Shown here piece after piece: positions 23,065 to 30,947 of a stretch of 64,000 nt of DNA (the first letter of the stretch is position 1; the number at the start of each line of letters is the position of its first letter). Origin of the DNA: a virus. Made by a program: the position numbers and the translations under genes. The stretch lies in the IMG/VR virus record IMGVR_UViG_3300034356_000609, positions 1 through 64,000 of that record; one strand, given 5' to 3'. The notes beneath the pieces are model-generated. The model was not told the DNA's origin. It saw only the letters and a program-made list of their open reading frames with translations, and ran no database searches.

Positions 23065-23349
23065 ATGAGCACATTTAAATTAAGAGGACACAGAGTATTA
23101 CTTACTCGTCCTGAGAGAAACGACCTTGGCTTACAACTGAGCAAGGAAATGCAAGAACAACTAATTATAGAAGAGCTTCAGAATATGAAGTCTTTACCTG
23201 TATTTGCAGTTGGAGATGAAGTAACAGACATTTACCCTGGAGACTTGGTACTTATTCCTACTTCTACTTTGATGCATGCAGAAGTAATTAAAGTAGACGA
23301 CAAAGATAGAATCATGGTAAGAGCCATGGATGTTGCAATCATTTGGTAA
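23065..23349 (+). CDS. GroES-like co-chaperonin fold protein
   Basis: This encodes 94 residues. LRGHRVLLTRPERNDLGLQLS (near 6-26) resembles the P-x-x-D-R-V-L-V start of Cpn10. VGDEVTDIYPGDLVLIPTSTLMHAEVI (near 50-76) resembles the V-x-x-G-D-x-V-L strand, and it ends with MVRAMDVAIIW, like the roof strand end. Length (94) fits Cpn10 (about 97). It could assist folding of the very large virion proteins with host GroEL, which is inference. It follows deaminase by two bases. Confidence 0.6.
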   Translation: MSTFKLRGHRVLLTRPERNDLGLQLSKEMQEQLIIEELQNMKSLPVFAVGDEVTDIYPGDLVLIPTSTLMHAEVIKVDDKDRIMVRAMDVAIIW

Positions 23350-23355
23350 AAAGAC

Positions 23356-23691
23356 ATGAATAAACTATTTTATTACTCAGAAGTAGAGAAGAGTTCTCAC
23401 GAAGATGAGATGGACATTACCCGCAAGAACGGATACTCTTTTAACATTGACATGGTTATGTTGACTTATCCTGATAAAGATGGATTAGCTATCGTCTTAT
23501 CTAGTAATGCAGATAAGATGAACCCTATCGATTATCAATATAAGATTAATCCAGAGACAAAGCAGAAGGAGCCAGTAAAGATTACAAAGTTTGAGGTGAC
23601 TAGTGAGCCCATCGTGCTTGTCTTAAAAGACCAAAGTGATATCCAAAGATTCTTAAAAGCTACGGGAGGTCCCGATAAGCTAGAAAGTTAA
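23356..23691 (+). CDS. Unknown protein, 111 residues
   Basis: This encodes MNKLFYYSEVEKSSHEDEMD to KLES. It is strand-rich (YSFNIDMVMLTYP, LAIVLSSNADKM, EPIVLVLKDQSDI) with a short C-terminal helix. No family is recognised. It follows the GroES-like gene by six bases and is closed by the UUCG terminator, so the operon is deaminase, GroES-like, this gene. Confidence 0.65.
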   Translation: MNKLFYYSEVEKSSHEDEMDITRKNGYSFNIDMVMLTYPDKDGLAIVLSSNADKMNPIDYQYKINPETKQKEPVKITKFEVTSEPIVLVLKDQSDIQRFLKATGGPDKLES

Positions 23692-23711
23692 ACCATTTAA
23701 AATTAAATAGT

Positions 23712-23740
23712 AAAGGGGGCTTCGGTCCCCTTTTCTTTTA
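23712..23740 (+). terminator. Terminator with UUCG tetraloop
   Basis: AAAGGGGGC, TTCG, GTCCCCTTT form a stem with the extra-stable C(UUCG)G loop, followed by TTCTTTTA. It closes the deaminase operon and isolates the tail-fibre gene, which has its own promoter. Confidence 0.92.
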
Positions 23741-23775
23741 CTTATAGCTATGGTTTACTTTTTTATAGGTTAACT

Positions 23776-23783
23776 TATATTTG
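23776..23783 (+). promoter_or_regulatory. TAnnTTTG promoter box for the tail fibre gene
   Basis: TATATTTG lies eight bases before the ATG at 23792. The -33 region shows TTTA rather than TTG. It directly follows a strong terminator, so the tail fibre is an independent unit with a near-leaderless transcript. Confidence 0.7.
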
Positions 23784-23791
23784 TACTAGTT

Positions 23792-26700
23792 ATGCCTAGT
23801 AATCCACTGTTACCTCAAGAATTGTTGCTTTACATACAAGCATCAGCACAGAATGGTATTGTCCCACCAAATCTACCTTCTGGATATGTATATGCAACTC
23901 CACCAACAAGTGACGGGCATTTATACTTAAGAAGGTTTGATGCTGCTTATATTCAGACAGGAATCATTGACCCTAATCGTTTGGGTACAGGATCTACAGG
24001 AGCAGGTAATCTTTACTTAGCTGACGATGGTACTTGGAAAGCTATTGGAGGTGGAGGTGGCGGTGGAGCGGACATGCTTAAAGCCACGTATGACGTAGAT
24101 AATGACGGAGTTGTGGACTCAGCAGAAAGAACTGAGATTATAGTAAGAAACTCTACTGGTTCTACTCTAACTAAAGGTACAATTGTTTATTTAAGTGGAG
24201 CAACAGGAAACAGACCTAATGCCTTAAGAGCCCAAGCACATACTGAGGCTACTTCTTCAAAGACCATAGGTATGGTTGAAGCAGATATTTCAAATAACTC
24301 TGACGGATATGTTGCAACAAACGGAACTCTTCATGATTTAGATACTTCGGCTTTTACGGCTGGAGATGCTGTTTGGTTGTCTGCTACCACCGCTGGGGCA
24401 TTTACAAGCACAATTCCAGCAGAACCTAATCATGCAGTATTTATCGGATATATTGCTCGTTCTCACCCTACGCAAGGTAGGATAGTTCTTCATATTCAAA
24501 ATGGCTACGAGTTAAATGAGTTGCACGGAGTTCTTGTAACTTCTGAGGCTAACAATGACTTATTGGTTTATGAATCTGCAACTACTCTTTGGAAGAACAA
24601 AAGCATATCTACCATCTTCGGAGGTACTCCTTTAGTCTCAGTACCTACCCTAGCACAAGTAACCACAGCAGGTAACACCACCACCAATGCGATTACTGTA
24701 GGGGGATTGACAGTTGCTACCAATCTTATTTATACTGATACTGTAAATGGTAGAGTGGGTATTGGAACTACTAGTCCAACTTATAAATTAGAGGCTTCTT
24801 CAGCAGGATATACTGCTTTTGGAATAATGTCAGGCGCAAACAATAACGCTGAGATACATTTTCAGAATACAGGATACAGTGTTCCAAGATGGACAATACG
24901 TACATCAGGAACTCCAAATGGTTCATCTGGTAACCTAACATTTCAAAGACTGGGAAGTACTTTTCCGCTTACAATTACAAGTGGGGACAATGTGTTAATA
25001 GGATTTGGTACCGATGCAGGATATAAGTTAGATGTTAATGGGACTGGTAGATACCAAGGTGCGTTGACCGTAAATACATCTAATGCTGTAACGGCAACAT
25101 TCACTAATTTAGGCGATTTTTCTAATAATGTACCCTATGAGGTATTGAGGTTACAATCTTATAGAACTGCAGCAAATCCTGCAAACGGATATGGCATTGC
25201 ACAGACCTTTTACTCTTCGGTTGCCCAAGCGGTAAATAGTAACGGTGAGGTCGCAAGGTTTGAAATTGCTCACAACATGGGCAGTCCTTCTCAAGTAGCT
25301 TCAAGAACATTTGCTCTAAAGGTAAAAGGAGTATTTTCAGGAGATGCTAACTATACTGCATTTATAACATCTGTAAGTAATAATAATGCTACTTACACAT
25401 TTACTATACCTACTGGAGTTTTAACAACTACAGGCTCAATTACTGCGGCCTCACTACTTGCACAAGGAGTATACTTCAACAACACTTTAGTAGCAGCAGC
25501 AAACAATGACGTATTAGTAGGACTAGACATCAATCCTACCTTTACTAATGGTGCGTTTACGGGGGTAACGAACTTGGGTGTAAGATTAACATCAGCAGCG
25601 GGAAACAATGTTTTATTTAGAACAGGAGTTAATAACTCTGGTACTCACAGTATACTATTTTCAAATGCGGGTGCCACAACCAATTCATTTATAAGGGCTG
25701 TATCTTCGGGTACTTTCTCAAATATGAACTTGGTACTTGGCCAAGCATTTTTTGATGGAAGCACTGTAAACACTACGAACAACATTGTTATTCAAAACAA
25801 TAGTTCTACAGTATTTGAGCCACGTACCGCTATAAGCTACGCATATTTAACAGGCGATGCTTACGTAGTAACTGCTGTAAACAACACTAATGCAGTACTA
25901 GGATTTTCTAACGGAAGTAATGCGACTAGTACAAGAGGAGCAGCTATTTTTGCTATAGCTGGTGGATCTTTTGCATCAACGGCAAGATTAGACTTTGCCA
26001 TATCAAATGTTAACGCTCCCGTAGTAACTACTGCGGATGTAGCAATGTCCTTGTTTAATAGCAAGAACTTTGCAATTGGAACCACTACAGACGCAGGGTA
26101 CAAACTAGATGTAAATGGTAGTGTTCGAGCAGTAAATGATATTACAACCAACGGTACTTTTGTTGCAACATCTACAAGTTTAAGTGGATCTGTTAAATAC
26201 TTTAATCTAGTCAGAAGTACTGATGGTAATAATCCATTCTATGTTACCTCTGATAAAGTAAATATGTACGGGGTACTTTTCCAACTAAGTAGCCAAGGAG
26301 GGGGGACTATATCTAGTGCAAATAGTGTAGGGAATCCAACTACATATATCACAATGCGTGGTCCTGTTCACTATAATCCGACAAGTGGAGTAGCAGGTAC
26401 ATTTTCTGTTACAGGACAATCTAGTATGGCTAGTGGGACTGCTACATTTAATACATTAACTGTAGCTCCTACTATAAATAACTCAGGAACTTACTCGGGT
26501 ATTTTTAGAGGATTATACTACAACCCAACTCTCACATCTGTCACAGGAACTACTCACAGAGCAATAGAGACAACTAGTGGTGATGTAATATTCAATGGTG
26601 GTAATGTAGGTATAGGACTAACTCCAACAAACAAACTAGACATTGCATATGCAACTGGTGTAACTAATCGTTTCATATCTTTTGGAGTAAGGTCAGGACT

Positions 26701-28195
26701 AACAGCAGACCATGCAGAAATACTATTTACAAATGTAAGTACTGGACATATAAGTACAACAACTGGTAGTTTACAATTAAACCCATTTGGAAACAGTATA
26801 AACACAAACTTCGGTTTGTCTATATTACAACTAACAGCTAGTAGTAATTACGGATTATATTCTCCTGCAGCAAGAGGATTACAGGCTAGTACAAACGCTG
26901 CAATGGGCTTTCTTTCAAATAACCTAGATGTAAACACAGATAGTTTTGTATTCTCTGGACCAACAGGAGGTAGACATTTCTTTAAAGTAGTACAGAACAA
27001 CGTTCCTTATTTTACTATAATGCCTACTGGTAATGTATTAATCAATACTACTACTGATGCTGGGTATAAATTGGACGTGAATGGTACAGCAAGAGTACAA
27101 ACAAACCTAAATGTAGGAGATACAGCATTTACGGCAACAACTCCAAATTATATTTCTTTAGGTGGAACATATGCAAATAGCGGATATGGAGCTAAATTAA
27201 AACTTTTAGATTCTGGGTCAACGCAATGGGGACTTGGTATTTCTACTGCTGGAATAAATTATTATGGATCTTTTCATAATTTTTTTGCAGGAACAACAAC
27301 AGCGGCAATAGTAATATCTCCAAGTGCAGATACGGCATCAACATCTCCTGCTTACATTGCGATAGGACAAAGTTATAGTAGTGTTGCTGGGGCGAATCCA
27401 AAGTTAAGATTATTTGGAACAACATACGGACTAGGAGTTTCCGCTGGTCAAGTAGATTATATTGCTCCAAGTCATGTTTTTTATGCAAACGGAACAGAGG
27501 CGATGAGAATTACCTCGGCTGGATATATAGGTGTAGGAACAACAACACCAACAGAAAAACTAGAGGTTAATGGAAACATTAAAGCCACTTCCTTTATTAA
27601 AAGTGGAGGAACTTCTTCTCAGTTCTTAAAAGCAGATGGTAGTGTAGACTCTACGGTTTACTATGCCGCATCTAACCCTAGTGGTTATACAACAAATGTA
27701 GGAACAGTAACCTCAGTAGCAACAGGTACAGGACTGACTGGAGGAACAATTACTGGTAGTGGAACTATATCTCTAGCTAACACCGCTGTAAGTGCTGGTT
27801 CGTACTCAAACGCAAACATCACAGTAGACGCACAGGGAAGAATCACCGCTGCTTCTAATGGAAGTGGAGGTGGAGGTTCTACAAGTACGATAAGTATAGG
27901 TGCTACTTCTAGTAGTAATGTGTACAGTTCTGGATCAGTTGTTGGACATATGAAGTTTGAGTATTGGTCAACTGATAACCCAGCCTCAGGTAAACAAGAG
28001 ACAGGTGTTTTGTATGTTACTTACTACCCAGGTCCTATAGGCGGATTTAACTATTGGCTAGATGTTCAAACAACAACCCCCGACAGTACTGCTCCTTTGA
28101 GTTTTACTATTACAGGAGGTCCCACCTTGGATATTAACATAACTAACCCGAATCCATACGGTGTGGACATTACTTATAAAATTACTACTTTTTAA
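23792..28195 (+). CDS. Long tail fibre / receptor-binding protein
   Basis: This encodes 1467 residues. A short N-terminal region (to about 80) ends in a Gly-rich hinge. From about 320 to 1270 it carries repeated units with the motif GYKLDVNGT (near 410, 770, 1090; related PTYKLEASS near 330, TNKLDIAY near 947 and TEKLEVNG near 1253). They are separated by Ser/Thr/Asn-rich beta repeats. Near 1300, TSVATGTGLTGGTITGSGTI is a Ser/Thr/Gly collar-type segment common in Bacteroidota fibres. The final 110 residues form a distinct beta domain. It is encoded on the plus strand, apart from the minus-strand receptor-binding genes. Confidence 0.85.
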   Translation: MPSNPLLPQELLLYIQASAQNGIVPPNLPSGYVYATPPTSDGHLYLRRFDAAYIQTGIIDPNRLGTGSTGAGNLYLADDGTWKAIGGGGGGGADMLKATYDVDNDGVVDSAERTEIIVRNSTGSTLTKGTIVYLSGATGNRPNALRAQAHTEATSSKTIGMVEADISNNSDGYVATNGTLHDLDTSAFTAGDAVWLSATTAGAFTSTIPAEPNHAVFIGYIARSHPTQGRIVLHIQNGYELNELHGVLVTSEANNDLLVYESATTLWKNKSISTIFGGTPLVSVPTLAQVTTAGNTTTNAITVGGLTVATNLIYTDTVNGRVGIGTTSPTYKLEASSAGYTAFGIMSGANNNAEIHFQNTGYSVPRWTIRTSGTPNGSSGNLTFQRLGSTFPLTITSGDNVLIGFGTDAGYKLDVNGTGRYQGALTVNTSNAVTATFTNLGDFSNNVPYEVLRLQSYRTAANPANGYGIAQTFYSSVAQAVNSNGEVARFEIAHNMGSPSQVASRTFALKVKGVFSGDANYTAFITSVSNNNATYTFTIPTGVLTTTGSITAASLLAQGVYFNNTLVAAANNDVLVGLDINPTFTNGAFTGVTNLGVRLTSAAGNNVLFRTGVNNSGTHSILFSNAGATTNSFIRAVSSGTFSNMNLVLGQAFFDGSTVNTTNNIVIQNNSSTVFEPRTAISYAYLTGDAYVVTAVNNTNAVLGFSNGSNATSTRGAAIFAIAGGSFASTARLDFAISNVNAPVVTTADVAMSLFNSKNFAIGTTTDAGYKLDVNGSVRAVNDITTNGTFVATSTSLSGSVKYFNLVRSTDGNNPFYVTSDKVNMYGVLFQLSSQGGGTISSANSVGNPTTYITMRGPVHYNPTSGVAGTFSVTGQSSMASGTATFNTLTVAPTINNSGTYSGIFRGLYYNPTLTSVTGTTHRAIETTSGDVIFNGGNVGIGLTPTNKLDIAYATGVTNRFISFGVRSGLTADHAEILFTNVSTGHISTTTGSLQLNPFGNSINTNFGLSILQLTASSNYGLYSPAARGLQASTNAAMGFLSNNLDVNTDSFVFSGPTGGRHFFKVVQNNVPYFTIMPTGNVLINTTTDAGYKLDVNGTARVQTNLNVGDTAFTATTPNYISLGGTYANSGYGAKLKLLDSGSTQWGLGISTAGINYYGSFHNFFAGTTTAAIVISPSADTASTSPAYIAIGQSYSSVAGANPKLRLFGTTYGLGVSAGQVDYIAPSHVFYANGTEAMRITSAGYIGVGTTTPTEKLEVNGNIKATSFIKSGGTSSQFLKADGSVDSTVYYAASNPSGYTTNVGTVTSVATGTGLTGGTITGSGTISLANTAVSAGSYSNANITVDAQGRITAASNGSGGGGSTSTISIGATSSSNVYSSGSVVGHMKFEYWSTDNPASGKQETGVLYVTYYPGPIGGFNYWLDVQTTTPDSTAPLSFTITGGPTLDINITNPNPYGVDITYKITTF

Positions 28196-28205
28196 TTTTA
28201 AGCAT

Positions 28206-28213
28206 TATATTTG
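28206..28213 (+). promoter_or_regulatory. TAnnTTTG promoter box before 28218
   Basis: TATATTTG lies four bases before the ATG at 28218, in a gap of only 22 bases after the fibre gene. The -33 element is not clear. It suggests separate expression of the two small genes that follow. Confidence 0.55.
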
Positions 28214-28217
28214 AAGT

Positions 28218-28496
28218 ATGATTAAGATTCAAGATGTCGTTGTACCAACCAAAGGAACTGCAAAGTACTTCAATATTATTGCGTTAAACTTTCCAATGAA
28301 TCCACCTTCTGTTACTTTTTACTGGCAGATATTCTCTGAAGTAGAAGATGAAGAAGAACAAGTTAAAGCTGGTAGTTCATTGATGGATGGTAACTTAACT
28401 ATGAATGAAGAAGAGTATAACCTATGGGCTGCTGACGATAGCTACGTAGTGAATTGGGCATTAGCACAACTTAACTTTGTAAAATCAATTAACTAA
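28218..28496 (+). CDS. Unknown small protein, 92 residues
   Basis: This encodes MIKIQDVVVPTKGTAKYFN to LNFVKSIN. It is strand-rich and acidic in the middle (EVEDEEEQVKAG), with NEEEYNLWAADDSYVVNWALAQL near the end. Similar small acidic proteins often sit directly after tail fibre genes in Bacteroidota phages, so it may assist fibre assembly. That is context only. Confidence 0.7.
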   Translation: MIKIQDVVVPTKGTAKYFNIIALNFPMNPPSVTFYWQIFSEVEDEEEQVKAGSSLMDGNLTMNEEEYNLWAADDSYVVNWALAQLNFVKSIN

Positions 28497-28520
28497 AATT
28501 AACTAAAATTAACTATTAAT

Positions 28521-28793
28521 ATGTCTATCAAAACAATCAACCTAAACAATCCTTTAACCGACTTAGATGGTAAGGAGATTCCAGATTCCAACATTGGAAA
28601 GATCGTAGCTCAAATGCTTGTAACTGCAACTAAAGGAGATGCTCTCAAGTTTATGGCTTGGGCTCTTAAACTACATGCTGGTGAAAGTATTGAAATTGAT
28701 CCTAGTGACTTGGAAACTCTCAAGAGTTTCATAAAAGAGCATGAACAGTTGACTATTCTTTCTAAAGCACAAATTCTGCAGTGCATTGATTAA
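28521..28793 (+). CDS. Unknown small protein, 90 residues
   Basis: This encodes MSIKTINLNNPLTDLDGKEI to ILQCID. The pattern NLNNPLTDLDGKEIPDSNIGKIVAQML followed by a helical KFMAWALKLHAGESIEI segment is common among small phage proteins with an N-terminal strand and an EF-hand-like DLDGKE loop. The function is unknown. It is the last plus-strand gene before the convergence point. Confidence 0.7.
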   Translation: MSIKTINLNNPLTDLDGKEIPDSNIGKIVAQMLVTATKGDALKFMAWALKLHAGESIEIDPSDLETLKSFIKEHEQLTILSKAQILQCID

Positions 28794-28844
28794 ATTTATC
28801 TAAGAGCCATAGTTAGTTTAGTATCTTCCTACGGTCACTGTTCT

Positions 28845-28874
28845 AACCCTTACCAACTTGGTGGGGGTTTTTTT
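28845..28874 (+). terminator. Terminator at the convergence of both genome arms
   Basis: AACCCTTACCA pairs with TGGTGGGGGTT (two G-U pairs) and is followed by seven T residues. The plus-strand arm ends here and the minus-strand arm ends at 28873. On the minus strand no U-run follows, so it is mainly a plus-strand terminator. Confidence 0.8.
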
Positions 28875-29154
28875 ATGCGTCGGGTAAATCTTTTAGGTAT
28901 AATACCTTTGGCTGATCTACGTGTTCTGTGAAGACAACCTGTAAGCCCTCTATACAGAGTATCTTTACTTCAAAGATGATGTCTTCGGACACGTCGTCAA
29001 TTAGCTTGAAGAGTTCTTTAATAAGAACTACATACTGTTCTTTAGTTAAAAGAATAGCATTAGGGTAGATACCCTTTTGTCTCTTTAACCCTGCATCTTT
29101 CTCAGACTCTAGGTAATAAGAATTGATTGCTTGTTGTACTTCATATAAGTTCAT
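28873..29154 (-). CDS. Unknown protein, 93 residues, last gene of the minus arm
   Basis: This encodes MNLYEVQQAINSYYLES to LKDLPDA. It begins with an amphipathic helix, then KGIYPNAILLTKEQYVVLIKELF, then strands IIFEVKILCIEGLQVVFTE. No family is recognised. It lies downstream of the secreted nuclease by 11 bases, so it may be part of the lysis cassette. Confidence 0.7.
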   Translation of the reverse strand: MNLYEVQQAINSYYLESEKDAGLKRQKGIYPNAILLTKEQYVVLIKELFKLIDDVSEDIIFEVKILCIEGLQVVFTEHVDQPKVLYLKDLPDA

Positions 29155-29165
29155 AACAGTAAATA

Positions 29166-29744
29166 TTACTGCACCTTATACTTAGTATAGTCTGTGGTAT
29201 TAGGTGCTTCGTTTGCAAAGTAATACACTTCTTTTTTATTTCCAAACTTTATGGTCTTATAAAAGGCAGTAGGTATAGTTGCACCTGTTGGTAGCTTAGC
29301 TGCCTTAGGGCCATAAATCACCCTTATCTCTACTTCTACTTTACTTGTCTTAGCCAACTCTCTCTCATATGCCTCAAGTAATCTCCACGCACCTCTGTTA
29401 AGTTTCTCGTGTTGTAAGATACAATTCAAGTAAGAGAAGGTCTGCCACAGAGTTTCTCTAGTACAGTTAAAGTCAGCTGCTGGTGCACAATGTCCTTTGT
29501 CCCATACATTTCCTTCGTAGTCTTTTCCGTCTGAGGTCTTAACACTATCGTTAGTGTAGAAGTCCATTCCTTTACGAGGATAAGAACCTGTAGGGCATTG
29601 TACTGTGTACCATACACGTTTAGGTTGTTGAAGGACTTCAGAATAAACACAAGAGTAAATAGGAGTTTTAATTAACACACTGTCTCTCTGTGAGTATACA
29701 GTAAGAGAATAGAGACAAAGAAGGAGTATTATAAGTTTTTTCAT
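29166..29744 (-). CDS. Secreted DNA/RNA non-specific endonuclease (NUC1/EndA-like)
   Basis: This encodes 192 residues. Residues 1-19 (MKKLIILLLCLYSLTVYSQ) form a classic Sec signal peptide. WDKGHCAPAADFNCTRE (near 80-97) matches the DRGHxxPxxDF catalytic motif with the general-base His. SYLNCILQHEKLNRGAW (near 103-119) carries the metal-binding Asn and the following residues of this betabetaalpha-metal family. The enzyme cuts DNA and RNA without strong sequence preference. A secreted form beside the holin and spanin genes suggests action in the periplasm or on the lysate, possibly reducing DNA viscosity or clearing competing DNA. Confidence 0.85.
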   Translation of the reverse strand: MKKLIILLLCLYSLTVYSQRDSVLIKTPIYSCVYSEVLQQPKRVWYTVQCPTGSYPRKGMDFYTNDSVKTSDGKDYEGNVWDKGHCAPAADFNCTRETLWQTFSYLNCILQHEKLNRGAWRLLEAYERELAKTSKVEVEIRVIYGPKAAKLPTGATIPTAFYKTIKFGNKKEVYYFANEAPNTTDYTKYKVQ

Positions 29745-29746
29745 GG

Positions 29747-30118
29747 TTATAAGATAAGACTAAAGATAGCAAGAATAGACATACCTAAGAATCCGTACTT
29801 GTACATCTTCATCTCAAGATTCTTGCGGTCTATCACACGATTAAGTCTAGTTACTTCTTTCTTTGACTCTTCTACCATAACCTGATAGTTAGGAACAATA
29901 GAATCCCTATACAAATTAATTTGCTGACTGTCTAAATGAATTACGTTCTTGAGAACAACTACTCTCTCTCTGGCTTTGATACCTTTGAGGAATTCGTTAT
30001 TCAACTCCTTTAGCGGTAAGCTGTCTAGAGATTGTGAGTAAGAACTTTGTGCCGTCAATATCAGGCATAGTGTCAAGAGCAATCTGAATAGTATCATACT
30101 TGAGGTTGATTTTTTCAT
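29747..30118 (-). CDS. Candidate spanin subunit with N-terminal signal and C-terminal membrane segment
   Basis: This encodes 123 residues from ATG 30118. An ATG six codons further upstream is possible, but the basic MKK start suits the signal. Residues 8-29 are a hydrophobic signal (ILFRLLLTLCLILTAQ) with a Cys at 18. Residues 50-100 are a helical rod (KELNNEFLKGIKARERVV, EVTRLNRVIDRKNLEMKM). Residues 104-123 (YGFLGMSILAIFSLIL) form a C-terminal membrane segment. A lipoprotein-like signal plus C-terminal anchor is the plan of T1 gp11-type u-spanins; the lipobox is not canonical. It overlaps the next upstream gene by 122 bases. Confidence 0.6.
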   Translation of the reverse strand: MKKSTSSMILFRLLLTLCLILTAQSSYSQSLDSLPLKELNNEFLKGIKARERVVVLKNVIHLDSQQINLYRDSIVPNYQVMVEESKKEVTRLNRVIDRKNLEMKMYKYGFLGMSILAIFSLIL

Positions 30119-30317
30119 AGTAACTAAATTGTTCATGTTTAAGTGTAGATAACGAGTCTACTCTACTGAGGAAACTTTCGTTGCGTTTCTCCATAGAGTC
30201 CATGTAAGACATAAATTTCTCTTCACTACCGCTACTTAAGCTTTGTCTTTCCCATAACAAAAAAGCTACTGTGATTAGTAGTAGCCCTATAACAATAACT
30301 TCAATCTTGTTTTTCAT
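29997..30317 (-). CDS. Candidate i-spanin (Rz-like) membrane protein
   Basis: This encodes 106 residues. Residues 5-22 (IEVIVIGLLLITVAFLLW) form one N-terminal membrane segment, followed by a periplasmic coiled-coil-like rod (EEKFMSYMDSMEKRNESFLSRVDSL). This is the Rz topology. Its 3' part overlaps the neighbouring spanin-like gene by 122 bases in another frame, the same nesting as Rz/Rz1. It is coupled to the holin gene by a 17-base overlap. The role assignment rests on topology and position. Confidence 0.65.
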   Translation of the reverse strand: MKNKIEVIVIGLLLITVAFLLWERQSLSSGSEEKFMSYMDSMEKRNESFLSRVDSLSTLKHEQFSYYEKINLKYDTIQIALDTMPDIDGTKFLLTISRQLTAKGVE

Positions 30318-30720
30318 TTACTTTATGTTGGTCGATTTTATCTAAGATTAACTGCAGTAACTCATTTTTAATTAACCCTGCTCTGGCTGCGTTCTTGAGT
30401 GCACTTATAAGCTGAAAGAGAATAAAGGGAGCACAGATAGTCTCACTTAGCCAGAAAGTACCTTCAAAGCCCTTCTCAATCATCAAGATACCTGTAAGCA
30501 TAAATACCCACACCATTAAAGTTTTAAGCACGCTAAGAGCTTTATTCGTTTTAAAGCCTTCCATCTTAGTTCCTGCCCATACCCCAAAGAATCCATCTAT
30601 AAACACAACAGCAACTACAGCTAAGTACTGTTCAGCATTATCTGCTCCTAGATTAAGGAAGTAAGTTCCTAAGAAAGCTAAGATAGTTGTACCTGTGTAT
30701 AAGAGGAAAGAGGTCTTCAT
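30301..30720 (-). CDS. Phage holin, multi-span
   Basis: This encodes 139 residues with four hydrophobic segments near 6-20, 30-49, 66-85 and 92-111. VVFIDGFFGVWAGTKMEGFKTNKALSVLKTL contains the D-x-x-x-G-x-x-A-x-K loop and S-x-K segment of the phage_holin_4/Hol44 type. The C-terminus is charged (LDKIDQHKVNEKQD). It makes membrane holes that trigger lysis. Its neighbours (spanin-like pair, secreted nuclease) form a lysis cassette; the endolysin is not in it. Confidence 0.82.
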   Translation of the reverse strand: MKTSFLLYTGTTILAFLGTYFLNLGADNAEQYLAVVAVVFIDGFFGVWAGTKMEGFKTNKALSVLKTLMVWVFMLTGILMIEKGFEGTFWLSETICAPFILFQLISALKNAARAGLIKNELLQLILDKIDQHKVNEKQD

Positions 30721-30947
30721 TATTCAGTAGGGGGGAATGGTGGGGGTGGTGGTGGGATGTATTCGGCTTGGGGTAAATCGAACAACCACATAAATTCAGT
30801 ATTCTCAAACGCTTCTTTGTCTTGTTCATTGCCAAAAAAGAACCAATTGCCGTTAATGTCTTGTACGCAGTTGATGAATTGATAAGGGTTGATATATTGC
30901 CCTTGTACTGCTTGGTATTGTTCGGGTGTAAGTGTGTAACCTATCAT
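30720..30947 (-). CDS. Small proline-tailed protein beside tail fibre genes
   Basis: This encodes 75 residues. MIGYTLTPEQYQAVQGQYINPYQF, then NGNWFFFGNEQDKEAFENTEFMWLF, then a proline tail IPPPPPPFPPTE. Proteins with this pattern often follow receptor-binding genes in Bacteroidota phages and prophages; a chaperone or fibre-tip role is possible. The stop and start overlap on both sides, so it travels with the fibre module. Confidence 0.7.
   Translation of the reverse strand: MIGYTLTPEQYQAVQGQYINPYQFINCVQDINGNWFFFGNEQDKEAFENTEFMWLFDLPQAEYIPPPPPPFPPTE

Noticed and set aside
25122-27488. Several open frames on the minus strand inside the long tail fibre gene
   Set aside because: They are shadows of repetitive Ser/Thr/Asn codons of the fibre gene and have no family features.
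28845-28874. A bidirectional terminator for both arms
   Set aside because: Only the plus-strand side has a U-run, so termination of the minus-strand transcripts at this hairpin is not supported by sequence.
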